NCBI GenBank assembly: GCA_021613375.1 | Contig: CM038716.1 | Span: 10,477,897 to 10,541,896, forward strand | Direction of reading: 5' to 3' | DNA from: Megaleporinus macrocephalus | Lineage: Eukaryota; Chordata; Actinopteri; Characiformes; Anostomidae | Length of the DNA: 64,000 nt | Shown here: positions 1 through 11,511 of the stretch, piece by piece | Numbering within the stretch: the first letter of the stretch is position 1 | Layout of the letters: each line of letters starts with the position of its first letter | Notes under the pieces: generated by a model | What the model was told of the DNA's origin: nothing | The model's input: the letters and a program-made list of their open reading frames with translations, nothing else | Databases searched by the model: none | Made by a program: the position numbers and the translations under genes

Positions 1-59
1 TTCTTTAGGAAAGGATTCTTTATGTAAGCTTAAACTCCACTATGCATTAGTTTAAATTA

Positions 60-1270
60 AATTGTTTAAATAAAATGATTCAAAATCTCAAAACTCAAAC
101 ATAAAATTGTGAAATTTATGAAAAGGAAATAATGAAGTGTTTAATTACACCATGAATTTGGTTATATATATATATGAGATGGACCAATCAGGGTTTTTGA
201 GGACGATTCCGATCGCTGATCACCTTTCAGTGCGATCGGCCGATAGCCGATGCCGATAGAGGGCGGGGCTATATGCCACAGCAGGGCTACATGTAGTTAT
301 TAGTGCAAGCAAGGTCTAAAACATGGTCTAAACTAGTTTATTACCATTTTTAACGAGCTCATATGAAACAGTAAAATATTTTTAACTAAATTAACAGTAA
401 ATAAAAAAAGTAAATCAAACAAATATCCCCAAATACTGTAACCATTACATTTAGACCCTTAATTTAAAACTAAAAAATCTAATTAAATAAATGCAGTAAA
501 AACTGCAGTCATTAAACTTAGACTCTGTTATTTTAAACTAAATCTGTAATCATTAAATGTAGAATATTGAATATATATATAATTTAATAGCTGTTAATAG
601 CTGTTAAAATTCACTATTTAAATTACATGCATTTTTTAAGAAAAGAGTTCATTATACGATCTCAAAGCCCAGCATGAATTTGTTTCATTTAAATGTTTTA
701 TTAAAAATGATTCAAAATCTAAAAACTCAAACATAAAATTGTTTCAATTAATTAAAAATGTTTCAATTAAACATGAATTTGACTGGATTATTTTGTTTTA
801 TTATTATTATTTTTATTTTCCTATTTTTTATTATTTTTTTATTTTATTTTTATTTTTATTATTTTATAACACTTAGCAACTTAACAGCTATTACAATTCT
901 TCAAGAAATGACTCACTAAATTGTGAAGTCAAAAATTCACAATTCAATTCAAATGCATTTCTTTTGTAAATTCCACCATGAATCTGTTCAAAATCTCAAA
1001 ACTGAAACATTTATGTTTTGATTCATTATGAAATTTTAAATTGCACCATGAATTTGCTTAGATATATTTTTTTAGAAAATGATTAAATGAGCCATAAAAT
1101 CTTAAACTTAACAACTACTACAATTCTTCAAGAAATGATTCACTGCAAAATCAAAAATTCACCATTCAAATTAAAATGCGATCTCGAGTCCCAGCATGAA
1201 TTAGTTTCATTAAAACGTGTTATAATAAAATGATTCAAAATCTCAAAATTCAAACATAAAACTCATAACA
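60..1270. repeat. AT-rich degenerate repeat block
   Basis: The motif TTCAAAATCTCAAAACTCAA, followed by a short ACATAAAATTGT-like tail, recurs near 80, 711, 977 and 1222, with CACCATGAATTTG and TTCTTCAAGAAATGA phrases between. Spacing is irregular (about 630, 270 and 245 bp), so this is an old, eroded repeat. No coding potential was seen. An hAT-type fragment lies within it at 176-575. Confidence 0.6.
176..575 (+). mobile_element. hAT-type non-autonomous element, one-ended fragment
   Basis: Starts GAGATGGACCAATCAGGG and continues through GATCGGCCGATAGCCGATGC and GGGCGGGGC. It matches one end of the elements at 15301 and (inverted) 16836, and carries on into the same AT-rich body (TACATGTAG, GAGCTCATATGAAACAGTA). 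The other end is not recognisable, so this copy is broken. Family assignment rests on the 8-bp target duplication seen at 15293-16268. Confidence 0.7.
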
Positions 1271-1289
1271 AAATTAAATGTTAAAAAAA

Positions 1290-2335
1290 TTAATATCAAA
1301 GCTTTTTTTATGAACAGTTTATAGTTTTGTGGCAGTTGGTGGTTCATTTTGTTTTGTGTTTAAACCCCTGACCACTAGAGGGCAATGTTCCTCAGGCATT
1401 AAGCTCTTCCACTTCAATGTAAGCAAACAGCCCACTGTATATATACATACGGTGGAAATTATATTTATAAAAAAAAGATATTTTCTTTGTTTACAGTATC
1501 ACAATATATTACAATATATTGTATCATTATTGCTGTATCATTATCATATCCAGGTTCTACATCCATAATACACATCCAACACACAGCCCTAATAAATAAA
1601 AGAAAATATCAATAATAAAATAAAATAAATAATAATCAATAATAAAATTAAATTTTAAAAAATTAAATATCAAAGCTTTTTTTATGAACAGTTTATAGTT
1701 TTTGTGGCAGACGGTGGTTCATTTGGTGTTGTTATTAAACCTGTATATATACATATGGTGAAAATTATATTTCTAAATTTTTTTTATATTTTCTTTGTTT
1801 ACTGTATCGCAATATATTACAATATATTGGATCGTTATTGCTGTATCTTGATACACAGCCGTGTTCTTACCAACACCCAGCTCTAATAAATAAAAGAAAA
1901 TATCAATAATAAAATAAAATAAATAATCATTAATAATAAAATTACATGTAAAAAAATTAAAAATTTAATATGAAAGCATACGGTGGAAATTATTTTTTAT
2001 AAAAAATGGTTATATTTTCTTTGTTTACTGTACAATATATTGGATCGTTATTGCTGTATCATGATACACATCCTTGTTCTTAACAACACACAGCTCTAAT
2101 AAATAAAAGAAAATATCTATAATAAAATAAAATAAATAATCATTAATAATAAAATTAAATAAACATTTAAAAAATTTAATATGAAAGCATACAGTGGAAT
2201 TTTTTTAAATAAAAAATGGTTATATTTCTTTGTTTACAGTATCGCAATACACTACAATATATTGTATCGTAATTCCTGTATCATGAATTTTATTTAATAC
2301 ATAAAAAACAAATAACAGGGTTGCTTGTTATTCCT
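1290..2335. repeat. Degenerate tandem repeat with TATCGCAATATATTACAATAT core
   Basis: Four eroded units start near 1290, 1650, 1950 and 2160. Each has part of ATATCAAAGCTTTTTTTATG, then GGTGGAAATTATAT, TTTTCTTTGTTTAC, a TATC(G/A)CAATATATTACAATA stretch, and CTAATAAATAAAAGAAAATAT. Later units lose internal parts. The short reading frames at 1329 and 1704 are not shared between units and look accidental. Confidence 0.65.
1372..1385 (+). promoter_or_regulatory. CTCF-like motif
   Basis: CCACTAGAGGGCAA fits the CTCF core CCASYAGRKGGCRS except for the last base. It is inside the first unit of the surrounding degenerate repeat and absent from the later units. This is a motif match only; occupancy cannot be judged. 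Confidence 0.35.
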
Positions 2336-2434
2336 AGTGATGATGTTGTAGTGAAAGTAAATAAACAGTTATTTCTTTATTTCACTATTAAAGTTTGGCA
2401 GACGGCTGATTAACTGTGTCCAGATTCTAACCAG

Positions 2435-2541
2435 CCGCTGACCAGCTGCTGCACAGCTTCCTCTCCCGCTATGATACCTGCCACTCCAAGAACTCGTGGC
2501 TAAAGAAACTCATCTACACGCGCCGAACTCGGAATGAATAA
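2435..2541 (+). other. Possible terminal coding exon, unidentified
   Basis: A GC-richer patch in AT-rich DNA follows CTAACCAG, a possible splice acceptor. From 2437 one frame stays open for 34 codons and ends in TAA at 2539. The encoded tail includes LLHSFLSRYDTCHSK and WLKKLIYTRRTRNE. I do not recognise it as any known family. It could be the last exon of a plus-strand gene lying left of the window, or chance. The polypyrimidine tract is poor. Confidence 0.25.
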
Positions 2542-2599
2542 TTAATGTTCTGCTTTGAACATCCTGACATTTGAATATCAACCCGTTCACCTCCTACAG

Positions 2600-2641
2600 C
2601 TTCAGAAGCGGCTGAAGGACTTCCGTCCGAACCCCTACTAA
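2600..2641 (+). other. Possible short terminal coding segment
   Basis: CGTTCACCTCCTACAG is a good vertebrate splice acceptor. It is followed by 13 open codons (LQKRLKDFRPNPY) and TAA. With the patch at 2435-2541 it may be an alternative last exon of the same unknown gene. The segment is too short to identify. Confidence 0.2.
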
Positions 2642-3211
2642 TTCTCTAGAAACGCTCGTGTACCGGGCCGGAATTTTTATCACACATAAATAAATATACA
2701 TACACACTACTGCTCAAGAATTTGGGATCTTCTTCCTTAACACAACAATGGACTGACGGGTCTCTAAAGAAAGTTGTTTCTTTCTGGTCATTGTGAGTCG
2801 GTCAGCAAGCCATCAACTGCTGATCTTCAGATACTAAACTAACCTAGAATGTTGTTCCCTTTTATACTCACTTATTAGTAGAATGTTTTTCAGCTGTGCA
2901 TCACAATTGATCAAGAGTGTCCTAACAACCAATTAGTCCAATAACATCCTTAACTTGGATTGGTGGTCGTACCAGGAGATTTAGACAGAGGACTGAGAAT
3001 TACTGATAATAGGACTATATGTAAAATAAGCCTCTATACAAAAATAGACTTTAATACAAACATTTATATTCTTTAAAAATCATCTGATACACTTACATTC
3101 ATTGTGAAATGGACAATATTGTTTGTGAATTGCATGAAACTTGCATGAAATGCATGAAAATTGCATGAAATGCAATGAAAAGTACATGTATGAAAAGTTA
3201 ATGTTGTTGTC
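2642..3211. other. Unique intergenic or intronic sequence
   Basis: No gene or RNA was recognised. From 3115 to 3200 there is a short degenerate repeat of TGCATGAAA-type units. Nothing else stands out. Confidence 0.6.
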
Positions 3212-3525
3212 TTAGAGCGTTTTTACACCAGCACTAGTTAAAACGGACTCTGGTTTGTTTAGTCTGGTTCGTTTTGGCAGGTGTGAAAACAGTAATCACA
3301 CTCGGGTGTGGACCAAAACAACCGCACTGAGACCCTCGAGAGAAGGTGGTCTCGGCCCGGTTCCAAACACACTCCGGAATGGTTTGTTTGTGGTGAGAAC
3401 ATGATCCGACCTCAATCTGACCCAAGTATTAGGTGTGCTCCACAGGTTTGATCTAAACATCTCCTGCAGCCAGGTGCTTTGCATTATGGGATACGGCAGA
3501 TGGCGTAAACAGAGAACTGGAGAAC
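3212..3525. mobile_element. MITE-like DNA element (palindromic)
   Basis: It starts AGAGCGTTTTTACACCAGCA and carries CTGGTTTGTTTAGTCTGGTT, GGTGTGGACCAAAACAACCG, and the internal hairpin GAGACC...GGTGGTCTCGG. It ends near TGCATTATGGGAT. This layout matches a common fish family of short non-autonomous DNA elements with a central GAGACC/GGTCTC palindrome. I cannot assign the superfamily. The two overlapping minus-strand frames here are accidental. Confidence 0.5.
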
Positions 3526-3614
3526 TGTAGCAGCTAACAGGGCGAGGACAATGAAGTCAGGTCTCTCTTGGACTAGCAGGGACGTTGTCTACTTGATATT
3601 TGGAGTGAACTGGG

Positions 3615-4139
3615 TGTCTCGTAAGGCTCCACCACTGGACTCTGGAGTGGCCTAAAGCTCCACCACTGGACTCTGGAGTGGTGTAAATCTCCACCACTGG
3701 ACTCTGGCGTGGAGTACAGCTCCACCACTGGACTCTGGCGTGGAGTACAGGTCCACCACTGGACTCTGGCGTGGAGTACAGCTCCACCACTGGACTCTGG
3801 AGTCTCATAAAGCTCCACCACTGAATTCTGGAGTGGTGTAAATCTCCACCACTGGACTCTGGAGTCTCGTTATGCTCCACCACTGGACTCTGGACTGGTG
3901 TAAATCTCCACCACTGGATTCTGGAGGGGCGTAAAGCTCCACCACTGGACTCTGGAGTCTCATAAAGCTCCACCACTGGACTCTGGAGTCTCATAAAGCT
4001 CCACCACTGGACTCTGGAGTCTCATAAAGCTCCACCACTGGACTCTGGAGTCTCATAAAGCTCCACCACTGGACTTTGGAGTGGTGTATAACTCCGCTAC
4101 AGAACTCTGGAGTGGAGTTACAGCTCCACCACTGGACTC
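3615..4139. repeat. 31-bp minisatellite, first locus
   Basis: About 17 units of 31 bp share the core CCACCACTGGACTCTGGAGT, joined by TCTCATAAAGCT or GGTGTAAATCT. This is the same family as the arrays at 13474 and 43915, 10 kb away, but with its own linker variants. Because 31 is not a multiple of three, all three minus frames read as repeats (SPVVELYETPESSGG, WWSFTPLQ). These are not genes. Confidence 0.9.
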
Positions 4140-4519
4140 TAATGCCATAGCAGGTGACTAATAAGGTGTTGCGAGGCTATGCTATTCGTAGAGGCTACTA
4201 TGCTGCATGTGAGTATGCAATTAAAAATCAATGTAATGTCTATGAGGGTCAGCGTGAGAAAGGCATCCTCTGAACAAACGCAGTATGAAAACCATACGAC
4301 CAAACGAGTGAAAAGAGCATGAGGCTCTACGATCCCACAAAGTTTGATGGTTCTAGGTCGAAGGCTATAGGAGGAGTAGGAGCTGCTATTGGACTACAGA
4401 ACAATAAGAGGAAGACACAAAACAGCAAACAATAAAACAATAAGATGCTGTTTCAGACAGAGGCATCTGTTCCCCACTGGTCATATGATACGTTTTAAGC
4501 AAGACTGGCCAGTCCGACC
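4140..4519. other. Unique sequence before the duplicated block
   Basis: No gene, RNA or known repeat was recognised. The counterpart of this segment in copy B would fall in the 1000-N gap, so it is unknown whether it is duplicated. Confidence 0.6.
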
Positions 4520-4716
4520 CAAGAAGGAAGCTTTCATTCTGATCCAAACGTTTCTCACTTCCTCATATTTGAGGCGAGCCGCTGAGGCGCTTGTCGTAAT
4601 GTATGAGTTTTGGCTGGAAATGTCCTTTAAGCCTCGCTCAGTCATATCAGTCTTGCTCCAATTGTGGGGCTCCTGCTCGACACGGGTGCAGCGAGAGAAA
4701 ACAGTAAGCCTGTGCG

Positions 4717-4719
<3 letters not shown>

Positions 4720-4764
<45 letters not shown>
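4720..4764. repeat. (GA)n microsatellite
   Basis: Uninterrupted GA dinucleotides inside the CpG-rich island. Slightly different length in copy B (34199-34243). Confidence 0.95.
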
Positions 4765-4768
<4 letters not shown>

Positions 4769-4795
4769 ACCGACTGCTGCCAGCACGCGGGAGAC

Positions 4796-4810
4796 GCTGC
4801 CATCTACCGG
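4796..4810 (-). promoter_or_regulatory. CTCF-like motif in the CpG island
   Basis: On the minus strand it reads CCGGTAGATGGCAGC, which fits CCASYAGRKGGCRS with one change (A to G at the third base). Identical in copy B at 34273-34287. Confidence 0.35.
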
Positions 4811-4959
4811 CGGCTCCGGGTACCGCCGGCAAAATCCCCTCCTCATCTTCTTTCATAAAACAATCAAAATTAAGGGAATCTCTGTCATTTTTCCCCCTCC
4901 GCTCCCGAGAGGACGGATCATTAAAGCTTAATCGCCGTCCTCGTTTATGACACCCCCCC

Positions 4960-4973
4960 GTCGCCATGGCGAC
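4960..4973. promoter_or_regulatory. RFX X-box-like palindrome
   Basis: GTCGCCATGGCGAC is a perfect 14-bp palindrome. It differs from the symmetric X-box GTTGCCATGGCAAC only by a T-to-C change in each half-site. It lies in the CpG island and is identical in copy B (34436-34449). RFX factors bind such sites in ciliary and MHC promoters; binding here is inferred from sequence only. Confidence 0.35.
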
Positions 4974-5359
4974 CGGCGCAGGATCTCCGCGCCGATCGCC
5001 GCCTGACATTCCGCCGCACCGCTGATGAGACGTTGACTGATGGCTTTAATAAATAAACGTACGATTTTTAATATCTAATATTTTATCTCGACTAATTGAA
5101 TCCCACTAATCAACTCGAAACCTTTCTCTCGACGCTCCTTTTTTTCCGAATTCCAGCCCATCTCGTCACCCTGCAGACACCTGTGCCGTCTAATCAATCA
5201 CTCAAAACGAGCGATGAGTCAGAGGCACCTTTACTTCACCGAGGAGAACATAGTGGCATTTACAAACACCTCCTAAGTGACCCGTTTTTAATGCCTGGAG
5301 CAACCTGGGCTTCGGTACCTTGCACGTGTCTTTCTTTAGTTCGCAACTTTTTAGTGATT

Positions 5360-7310
5360 GAGGTCCTAACTCCAGTTTACAATTTGAGCTGAAGGTTGGG
5401 GAACCAGTCTTGAGACCACAAGGTCACTGGTTCCATGCCCCAAACCGACACGACACTGAAGTGCCCTTGAACAAGACACCCAACTCAACCAGCATGAGCT
5501 CAATAAGGTTGACTGGTGATATGGTGATTGAAGACCTAACTCCAGTTTACAATTTGGGCTGAAGGTTACAACAAGTCTTGAGACCACAAGGTCACTGGTT
5601 CCATACCCCGAACCAACAGGACACTAAAGTGCCCTTGAACAAGACACCCAACCCAACCAGCATGAGCTCATAAGGTTGACTGGTGATATGTTGATTGAGG
5701 GCCTAACTCCAGTTTACAATTTGGGCTGAAGGTTGGGGAACCAGTCTTGAGACCACAAGGTCACTGGTTCCATGCCCCGAACCGACACGACACTGAAGTG
5801 CCCTTGAACAAGACACCCAACCCAACCAGCATGAGCTCATAAGGTTGACTGATGATATGGTGATTGAGGGCCTAACTCCAGTTTACAATTTGGGCTGAAG
5901 GTTGGGGAACCAGTCTTGAGACCACAAGGTCACTGGTTCCATGCCCCGAACCGACACGACACTGAAGTGCCCTTGAACAAGACACCCAACCCAACCAGCA
6001 TGAGCTCATAAGGTTGACTGATGATATGGTGATTGAGGGCCTAACTCCAGTTTACAATTTGGGCTGAAGGTTGGGGAACCAGTCTAGAGACCACAAGGTC
6101 ACTGGTTCCATGCCCCGAACCGACACGACACTGAAGTGCCCTTGAACAAGACACCCAACCCAACCAGCATGAGCTCATAAGGTTGACTGATGATATGGTG
6201 ATTGAGGGCCTAACTCCAGTTTACAATTTGGGCTGAAGGTTGGGGAACCAGTCTTGAGGCCACAAGGTCACTGGTTCCATGCCCCGAACCGACACGACAC
6301 TGAAGTGCCCTTGAACAAGACACCCAACCCAACCAGCATGAGCTCATAAGGTTGACTGGTGATATGGTGATTGAGGGCCTAACTCCAGTTTACAATTTGG
6401 GCTGAAGGTTGGGGAACCAGTCTTGAGGCCACAAGGTCACTGGTTCCATGCCCCGAACCGACACGACACTGAAGTGCCCTTGAACAAGACACCCAACCCA
6501 ACCAGCATGAGCTCATAAGGTTGACTGGTGATATGGTGATTGAGGGCCTAACTCCAGTTTACAATTTGGGCTGAAGGTTGGGGAACCAGTCTTGAGACCA
6601 CAAGGTCACTGGTTCCATGCCCGGAACCGACACGACACTGAAGTGCCCTTGAACAAGACACCCAACCCAACCAGCATGAGCTCATAAGGTTGACTGGTGA
6701 TATGGTGATTGAAGACCTAACTCCAGTTTACAATTTGGGCTGAAGGTTGGGGAACCAGTCTTGAGACCACAAGGTCACTGGTTCCATGCCCCGAACCGAC
6801 ACGACACTGAAGTGCCCTTGAACAAGACACCCAACTCAACCAGCATGAGCTCATAAGGTTGACTGGTGATATGGTGATTGAGGGCCTAACTCCAGTTTAC
6901 AATTTGGGCTGAAGGTTGGGGAACCAGTCTTGAGGCCACAAGGTCACTGGTTCCATGCCCCGAACCGACACGACACTGAAGTGCCCTTGAACAAGACACC
7001 CAACCCAACCAGCATGAGCTCATAAGGTTGACTGGTGATATGGTGATTGAAGACCTAACTCCAGTTTATAATTTGGGCTGAAGGTTACAACAAGTCTTGA
7101 GACCACAAGGTCACTGGTTCCATACCCCGAACCAACAGGACACTAAAGTGCCCTTGAACAAGACACCCAACTCAACCAGCATGAGCTCAATAAGGTTGAC
7201 TGGTGATATGGTGATTGAGGTCCTAACTCCAGTTTACAATTTGGGCTGAAGGTTAGGGAACCAGTCTTGGTTCCATGCCCCGAACCAACAGGACACTGAT
7301 TGTACTGAAG
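5360..7310 (+). repeat. 169-bp satellite derived from a SINE, ~12 units
   Basis: The unit start CCTAACTCCAGTTTACAATT recurs every 169 bp (for example 5870 and 6039), about 12 times. Each unit holds CACTGGTTCCATGCCCC, close to the RNA polymerase III box B (GGTTCRANNCC). This is followed by GAAGTGCCCTTGAACAAGAC and ACCCAACCCAACC, which matches the conserved body of fish tRNA-derived SINEs (V-SINE type). Box A is not clear, so the unit is a SINE fragment rather than an intact one. The last unit is truncated. Copy B has about 7 units. Confidence 0.85.
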
Positions 7311-7765
7311 TCTCTCTTTATGGCAACTTTACAAATTGGAGTATATCTTGCTCAAGCTTTTGGGTTCAGGTCCCTTCCTTGATCTGCCATGACCTTGACC
7401 TCATGTTCATGAATACCTTAGGTTCAGCGCCCACAGTCCTGACTCTAACATTAACGTCCTAACATTCTGCTCCAGTTTCCAATACTGGGACTGGTACTTT
7501 GGTTAAACTGCTTGTGATTCCTTCTCTTGCTAAACTTAACAGCTTGGTGTTCCATAACTTGCTTCATTTCCTGATTAAGGTCCACAACTTTATGTCCCAA
7601 CCTTGCTGAAGGTGACAATTCGGCTTCAGAATCTTGGACCAAATGGAATTTGGTTATAGAGGTGGGCACCTATTGATACCTCAAGAAAATCTATGTCTGA
7701 GTGAAATTTAATACTTTAATAGTTTACAATGTTGGGTTTAATTTCCCACTGAAGTTCATAACTTT
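7311..7765. repeat. Eroded left flank of the 32-bp array
   Basis: Phrases like AACTTGCTTCATTTCC, AAGGTCCACAACTTTATG and CCTTGCTGAAGGTGACAA repeat at roughly 30-40 bp spacing. They resemble distant versions of the 32-bp unit (TTCAGTAACTT...ACAACCTGGGG). This suggests an older repeat from which the regular array expanded. The minus-strand frame at 7451-7669 runs through it and is not credible as a gene. Confidence 0.5.
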
Positions 7766-10700
7766 AGGTTCAGTAACTTTTCTATATATATGCAACCTGG
7801 GGTTCAGTAACTTTCTTGTATTTACAACCTGGGGTTCAGTAACTTTCTTATATTTACAACCTGGGGTTCAGTAACTTTCTTATATTTACAACTTGGGGCT
7901 CAGTAACTTTCTTATGTTTACAACCTGGGGTTCAGTAACTTTCTTATATATACAACCTGGGGCTCAGTAACATTCTTATATTTACAACCTGAGGTCCAGT
8001 AACTTTCTTATATTTACAACCTGGGGTTCAGTAACTTTCTTATAAATACAACCTGGGGTCCAGTAACTTTCTTATATATACAACCTGGGGCTCAGTAACT
8101 TTCTTATATATACAACCTGGGGCTCAGTAACTTTCTTATATTTACAACCTGAGGTCCAGTAACTTATATATACAACCTGGGGCTCAGTAACTTTCTTATA
8201 TATATACAACCTGGGGTCCAGTAACTTTCTTATATATACAACCTGGGGCTCAGTAACTTTCTTATATATACAACCTGGGGTTCAGTAACTTTCTTATATT
8301 TAAAACCTGGGGTCCAGTAACTTTCTTATATATACAACCTGGGGCTCAGTAACTTTCTTATATATACAACCTGGGGTTCAGTAACTTTCTTATATATACA
8401 ACCTGGGGTTCAGTAATTTTCTTGTATTTACAACCTGGGTTCAGTAATTTTCTTGTATTTACAACCTGGGTTCAGTAACTTTCTTATATATACAACCTGG
8501 GGTTCAGTAACTTTCTTGTATTTACAACCTGGGGTTAAGTAACTTTCATATTTACAACCTGGGGTTCAGTAACTTTTATATATATACAACCTGGAATTCA
8601 GTAACTTTCATATTTACAACCTGGGGTTCAGTAACTTTTATATATATATACAACCTGGGGTTCAGTAACTTTCATATTTACAACCTGGGGTTCAGTAACT
8701 TTCTTATATATACAACCTGGGGTTCAGTAACTTTCTTATATATACAACCTGGGGTCCAGTAACTTTCTTATATTTACAACCTGGGGTTCAGTAACTTTCT
8801 TATATATACAACCTGGGGCTCAGTAACTTTCTTATATATACAACCTGGGGTTCAGTAATTTTCTTGTATTTACAACCTGGGGTTCAGTAATTTTCTTGTA
8901 TTTACAACCTGGGTTCAGTAATTTTCTTGTATTTACAACCTGGGTTCAGTAACTTTCTTATATATACAACCTGGGGTTCAGTAACTTTCTTGTATTTACA
9001 ACCTGGGGTTAAGTAACTTTCATATTTACAACCTGGGGTTCAGTAACTTTTATATATATACAACCTGGAATTCAGTAACTTTCATATTTACAACCTGGGG
9101 TTCAGTAACTTTTATATATATACAACCTGGGGTCCAGTAACTTTCATATTTACAACCTGGGGTTCAGTAACTTTCTTATATATACAACCTGGGGTTCAGT
9201 AACTTTCTTATATATACAACCTGGGGTTCAGTAACTTTCTTATATATACAAACTGGGGTTCAGTAACTTTCTTATATATACAACCTGGGGTTCAGTAACT
9301 TTTTTTATATTTACAACCTGGGGTTCAGTAACTTTCTTGTATTTACAACCTGGGGTTCTGTAACTTTCTTGTATTTACAACCTGGGGTCCAGTAACTTTC
9401 TTATATTTACAACCTGGGGTCCAGTAACTTTCTTATATATACAACCTGGGGTCCAGTAACTTTCTTATATATACAACCTGGGGTTCAGTAACTTTCATAT
9501 TTACAACCTGGGGTTCAGTAACTTTCTTATATATACAACCTGGGGTTCAGTAACTTTCTTGTATTTACAACCTGGGGTTCAGTAACTTTCTTGTATTTAC
9601 AACCTGGGGTTCAGTAACTTTCTTATATATACAACCTGGGGTCCAGTAACTTTCTTATATATACAACCTGGGGTTCAGTAACTTTCTTATATATACAACC
9701 TGGGGTCCAGTAACTTTCTTATATTTACAACCTGGGGTTCAGTAACTTTCTTATATATACAACCTGGGGTTCAGTAACTTTCTTGTATTTACAACCTGGG
9801 GTTCAGTAACTTTCTTGTATTTACAACCTGGGGCTCAGTAACTTTCATATTTACAACCTGGGGTTCAGTAACTTTCTTGTATTTACAACCTGGGGTCCAG
9901 TAACTTTCATATTTACAACCTGGGGTTCAGTAACTTTCTTATATTTACAACCTGGGGTTCAGTAACTTTCTTATAAATACAACCTGGGGTTCAGTAACTT
10001 TCATATTTACAACCTGGGGTTCAGTAACTTTCTTGTATTTACAACCTGGGGTCCAGTAACTTTCATATTTACAACCTGGGGTTCAGTAACTTTCTTATAT
10101 TTACAACCTGGGGTCCAGTAACTTTCTTATATATACAACCTGGGGCTCAGTAACTTTCTTATATATACAACCTGGGGTTCAGTAACTTTCTTATATTTAC
10201 AACCTGAGGTCCAGTAACTTATATATACAACCTGGGGCTCAGTAACTTTCTTATATATACAACCTGGGGTCCAGTAACTTTCTTATATATACAACCTGGG
10301 GCTCAGTAACTTTCTTATATATACAACCTGGGGTTCAGTAACTTTCTTATATTTACAACCTGGGGTCCAGTAACTTTCTTATATATACAACCTGGGGCTC
10401 AGTAACTTTCTTATAAATACAACCTGGAGTTCAGTAACTTTCTTATATATACAACCTGGAGTTCAGTAACTTTCTTATATTTACAACCTGGGGCTCAGTA
10501 ACTTTCTTATATTTACCACCTGGGGCTCAGGAACTTTCTTATATATACAACCTGGGGTCCAGTAACTTTCTTATATATACAACCTGGGGTCCAGTAACTT
10601 TCTTATATATACAACCTGGGGTTCAGTAACTTTCTTATATTTACAACCTGGGATCCAGTAACTTTCTTATATTTACAACCTGGGGTTCAGTAACTTTCTT

Positions 10701-11149
10701 ATATATACAACCTGGGGTTCAGTAACTTTCTTATATTTACAACCTGGGATCCAGTAACTTTCTTATATTTACAACCTGGGGTTCAGTAACTTTCTTATAT
10801 ATACAACCTGGGGTCCAGTAACTTTCTTATATATACAACCTGGGGCTCAGTAACTTTCTTATATATACAACCTGGGGCTCAGTAACTTTCTTATATATAC
10901 AACCTGGGGTTCAGTAACTTTCTTATATATACAACCTGGGGCTCAGTAACTTTCTTATATATACAACCTGGGGTTCAGTAACTTTCTTATATATACAACC
11001 TGGGGTCCAGTAACTTTCTTATATATACAACCTGGGGTTCAGTAACTTTCTTATATATACAACCTGGGGTCCAGTAACTTTCTTATATATACAACCTGGG
11101 GCTCAGTAACTTTCTTATATATACAACCTGGGGCTCAGTAACTTGCTTA
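7766..11149. repeat. 32-bp minisatellite, ~106 units
   Basis: The consensus is TTCAGTAACTTTCTTATA plus TATACAACCTGGGG, with period 32 bp. Variant units (CTCAG, TCCAG, TTAAG; TTGTATTT, TTATATTT, TTCATATTT; GAATTCAG; shortened TAACTTATATATA) recur in fixed orders, so there is a higher-order structure. For example, the TTAAG-then-GGAATTCAG block occurs twice here and three times in copy B. AT-rich TATATATA in each unit may melt or cruciform easily. Confidence 0.95.
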
Positions 11150-11400
11150 AGGTCACAAACTAGGATTTGGTACAGAGATTCGGGTATTGTTTTAGGCATC
11201 AGTATCTTGCTTAAGTTTGAACTTTGGATCTTGTACTCTGCTGAGGTTACCGACTTGGGATTCCCTCTCTTGCTTAACTTTACAATTTGGGAGTTCACCA
11301 ACTTCCTTAAAGTCACAATTGTGCATTCAGTTCCCTGTTTAAGTTCCCAAGTTGAAGTTCCAACATTTATGAAGGTGAGAATTTGAGTGTGAGTATGAGT
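11150..11400. repeat. Eroded right flank of the 32-bp array
   Basis: TAACTTGCTTAAGGTCACAA, ATCTTGCTTAAGTTTGAA, CTCTTGCTTAACTTTACAA and CTTCCTTAAAGTCACAA recur about every 35-70 bp. They match the left-flank phrases. The array therefore sits inside a much older repeat of the same ancestry. The minus-strand frame 11083-11316 is array plus this flank, not a gene. 11401-11511 shows nothing. Confidence 0.5.
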
Positions 11401-11511
11401 ATGGTGATCAAGGTCACATCTCAGAACTCAAAATCTTGGAGAAATTTTGAACTGGGCCAATAAGAAATGGGCCAAGCCCAAAGCACAGTGTTTTTTATAT
11501 ATTGTTTTGTA

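Larger units (their letters stand above)
4555..5035. promoter_or_regulatory. CpG-rich island, candidate promoter
   Basis: The only clearly CpG-dense stretch in copy A. It has runs such as GCGCGACCG, CACGCGGGAGACG, CCGGCGGCTCCGGGTACCGC and CGCGCCGATCGCCGCC, with a GA run, a CTCF-like motif and a near-X-box palindrome. A 120-residue minus-strand frame (4647-5009) crosses it, but its tail is the GA/CT run. In copy B its start differs because a C-run length changes, so I do not call it a gene. 5036-5360, to the right, shows nothing recognisable. Confidence 0.5.

Noticed and set aside
4647..5009. 120-residue minus-strand gene in the CpG island
   Set aside because: About a third is the CT/GA microsatellite, and the start changes between copies with a C-run length difference; no family recognised.
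5360..7310. CRISPR-like array of regular repeats
   Set aside because: The whole 169-bp unit is repeated, with no variable spacers, and the sequence is eukaryotic.
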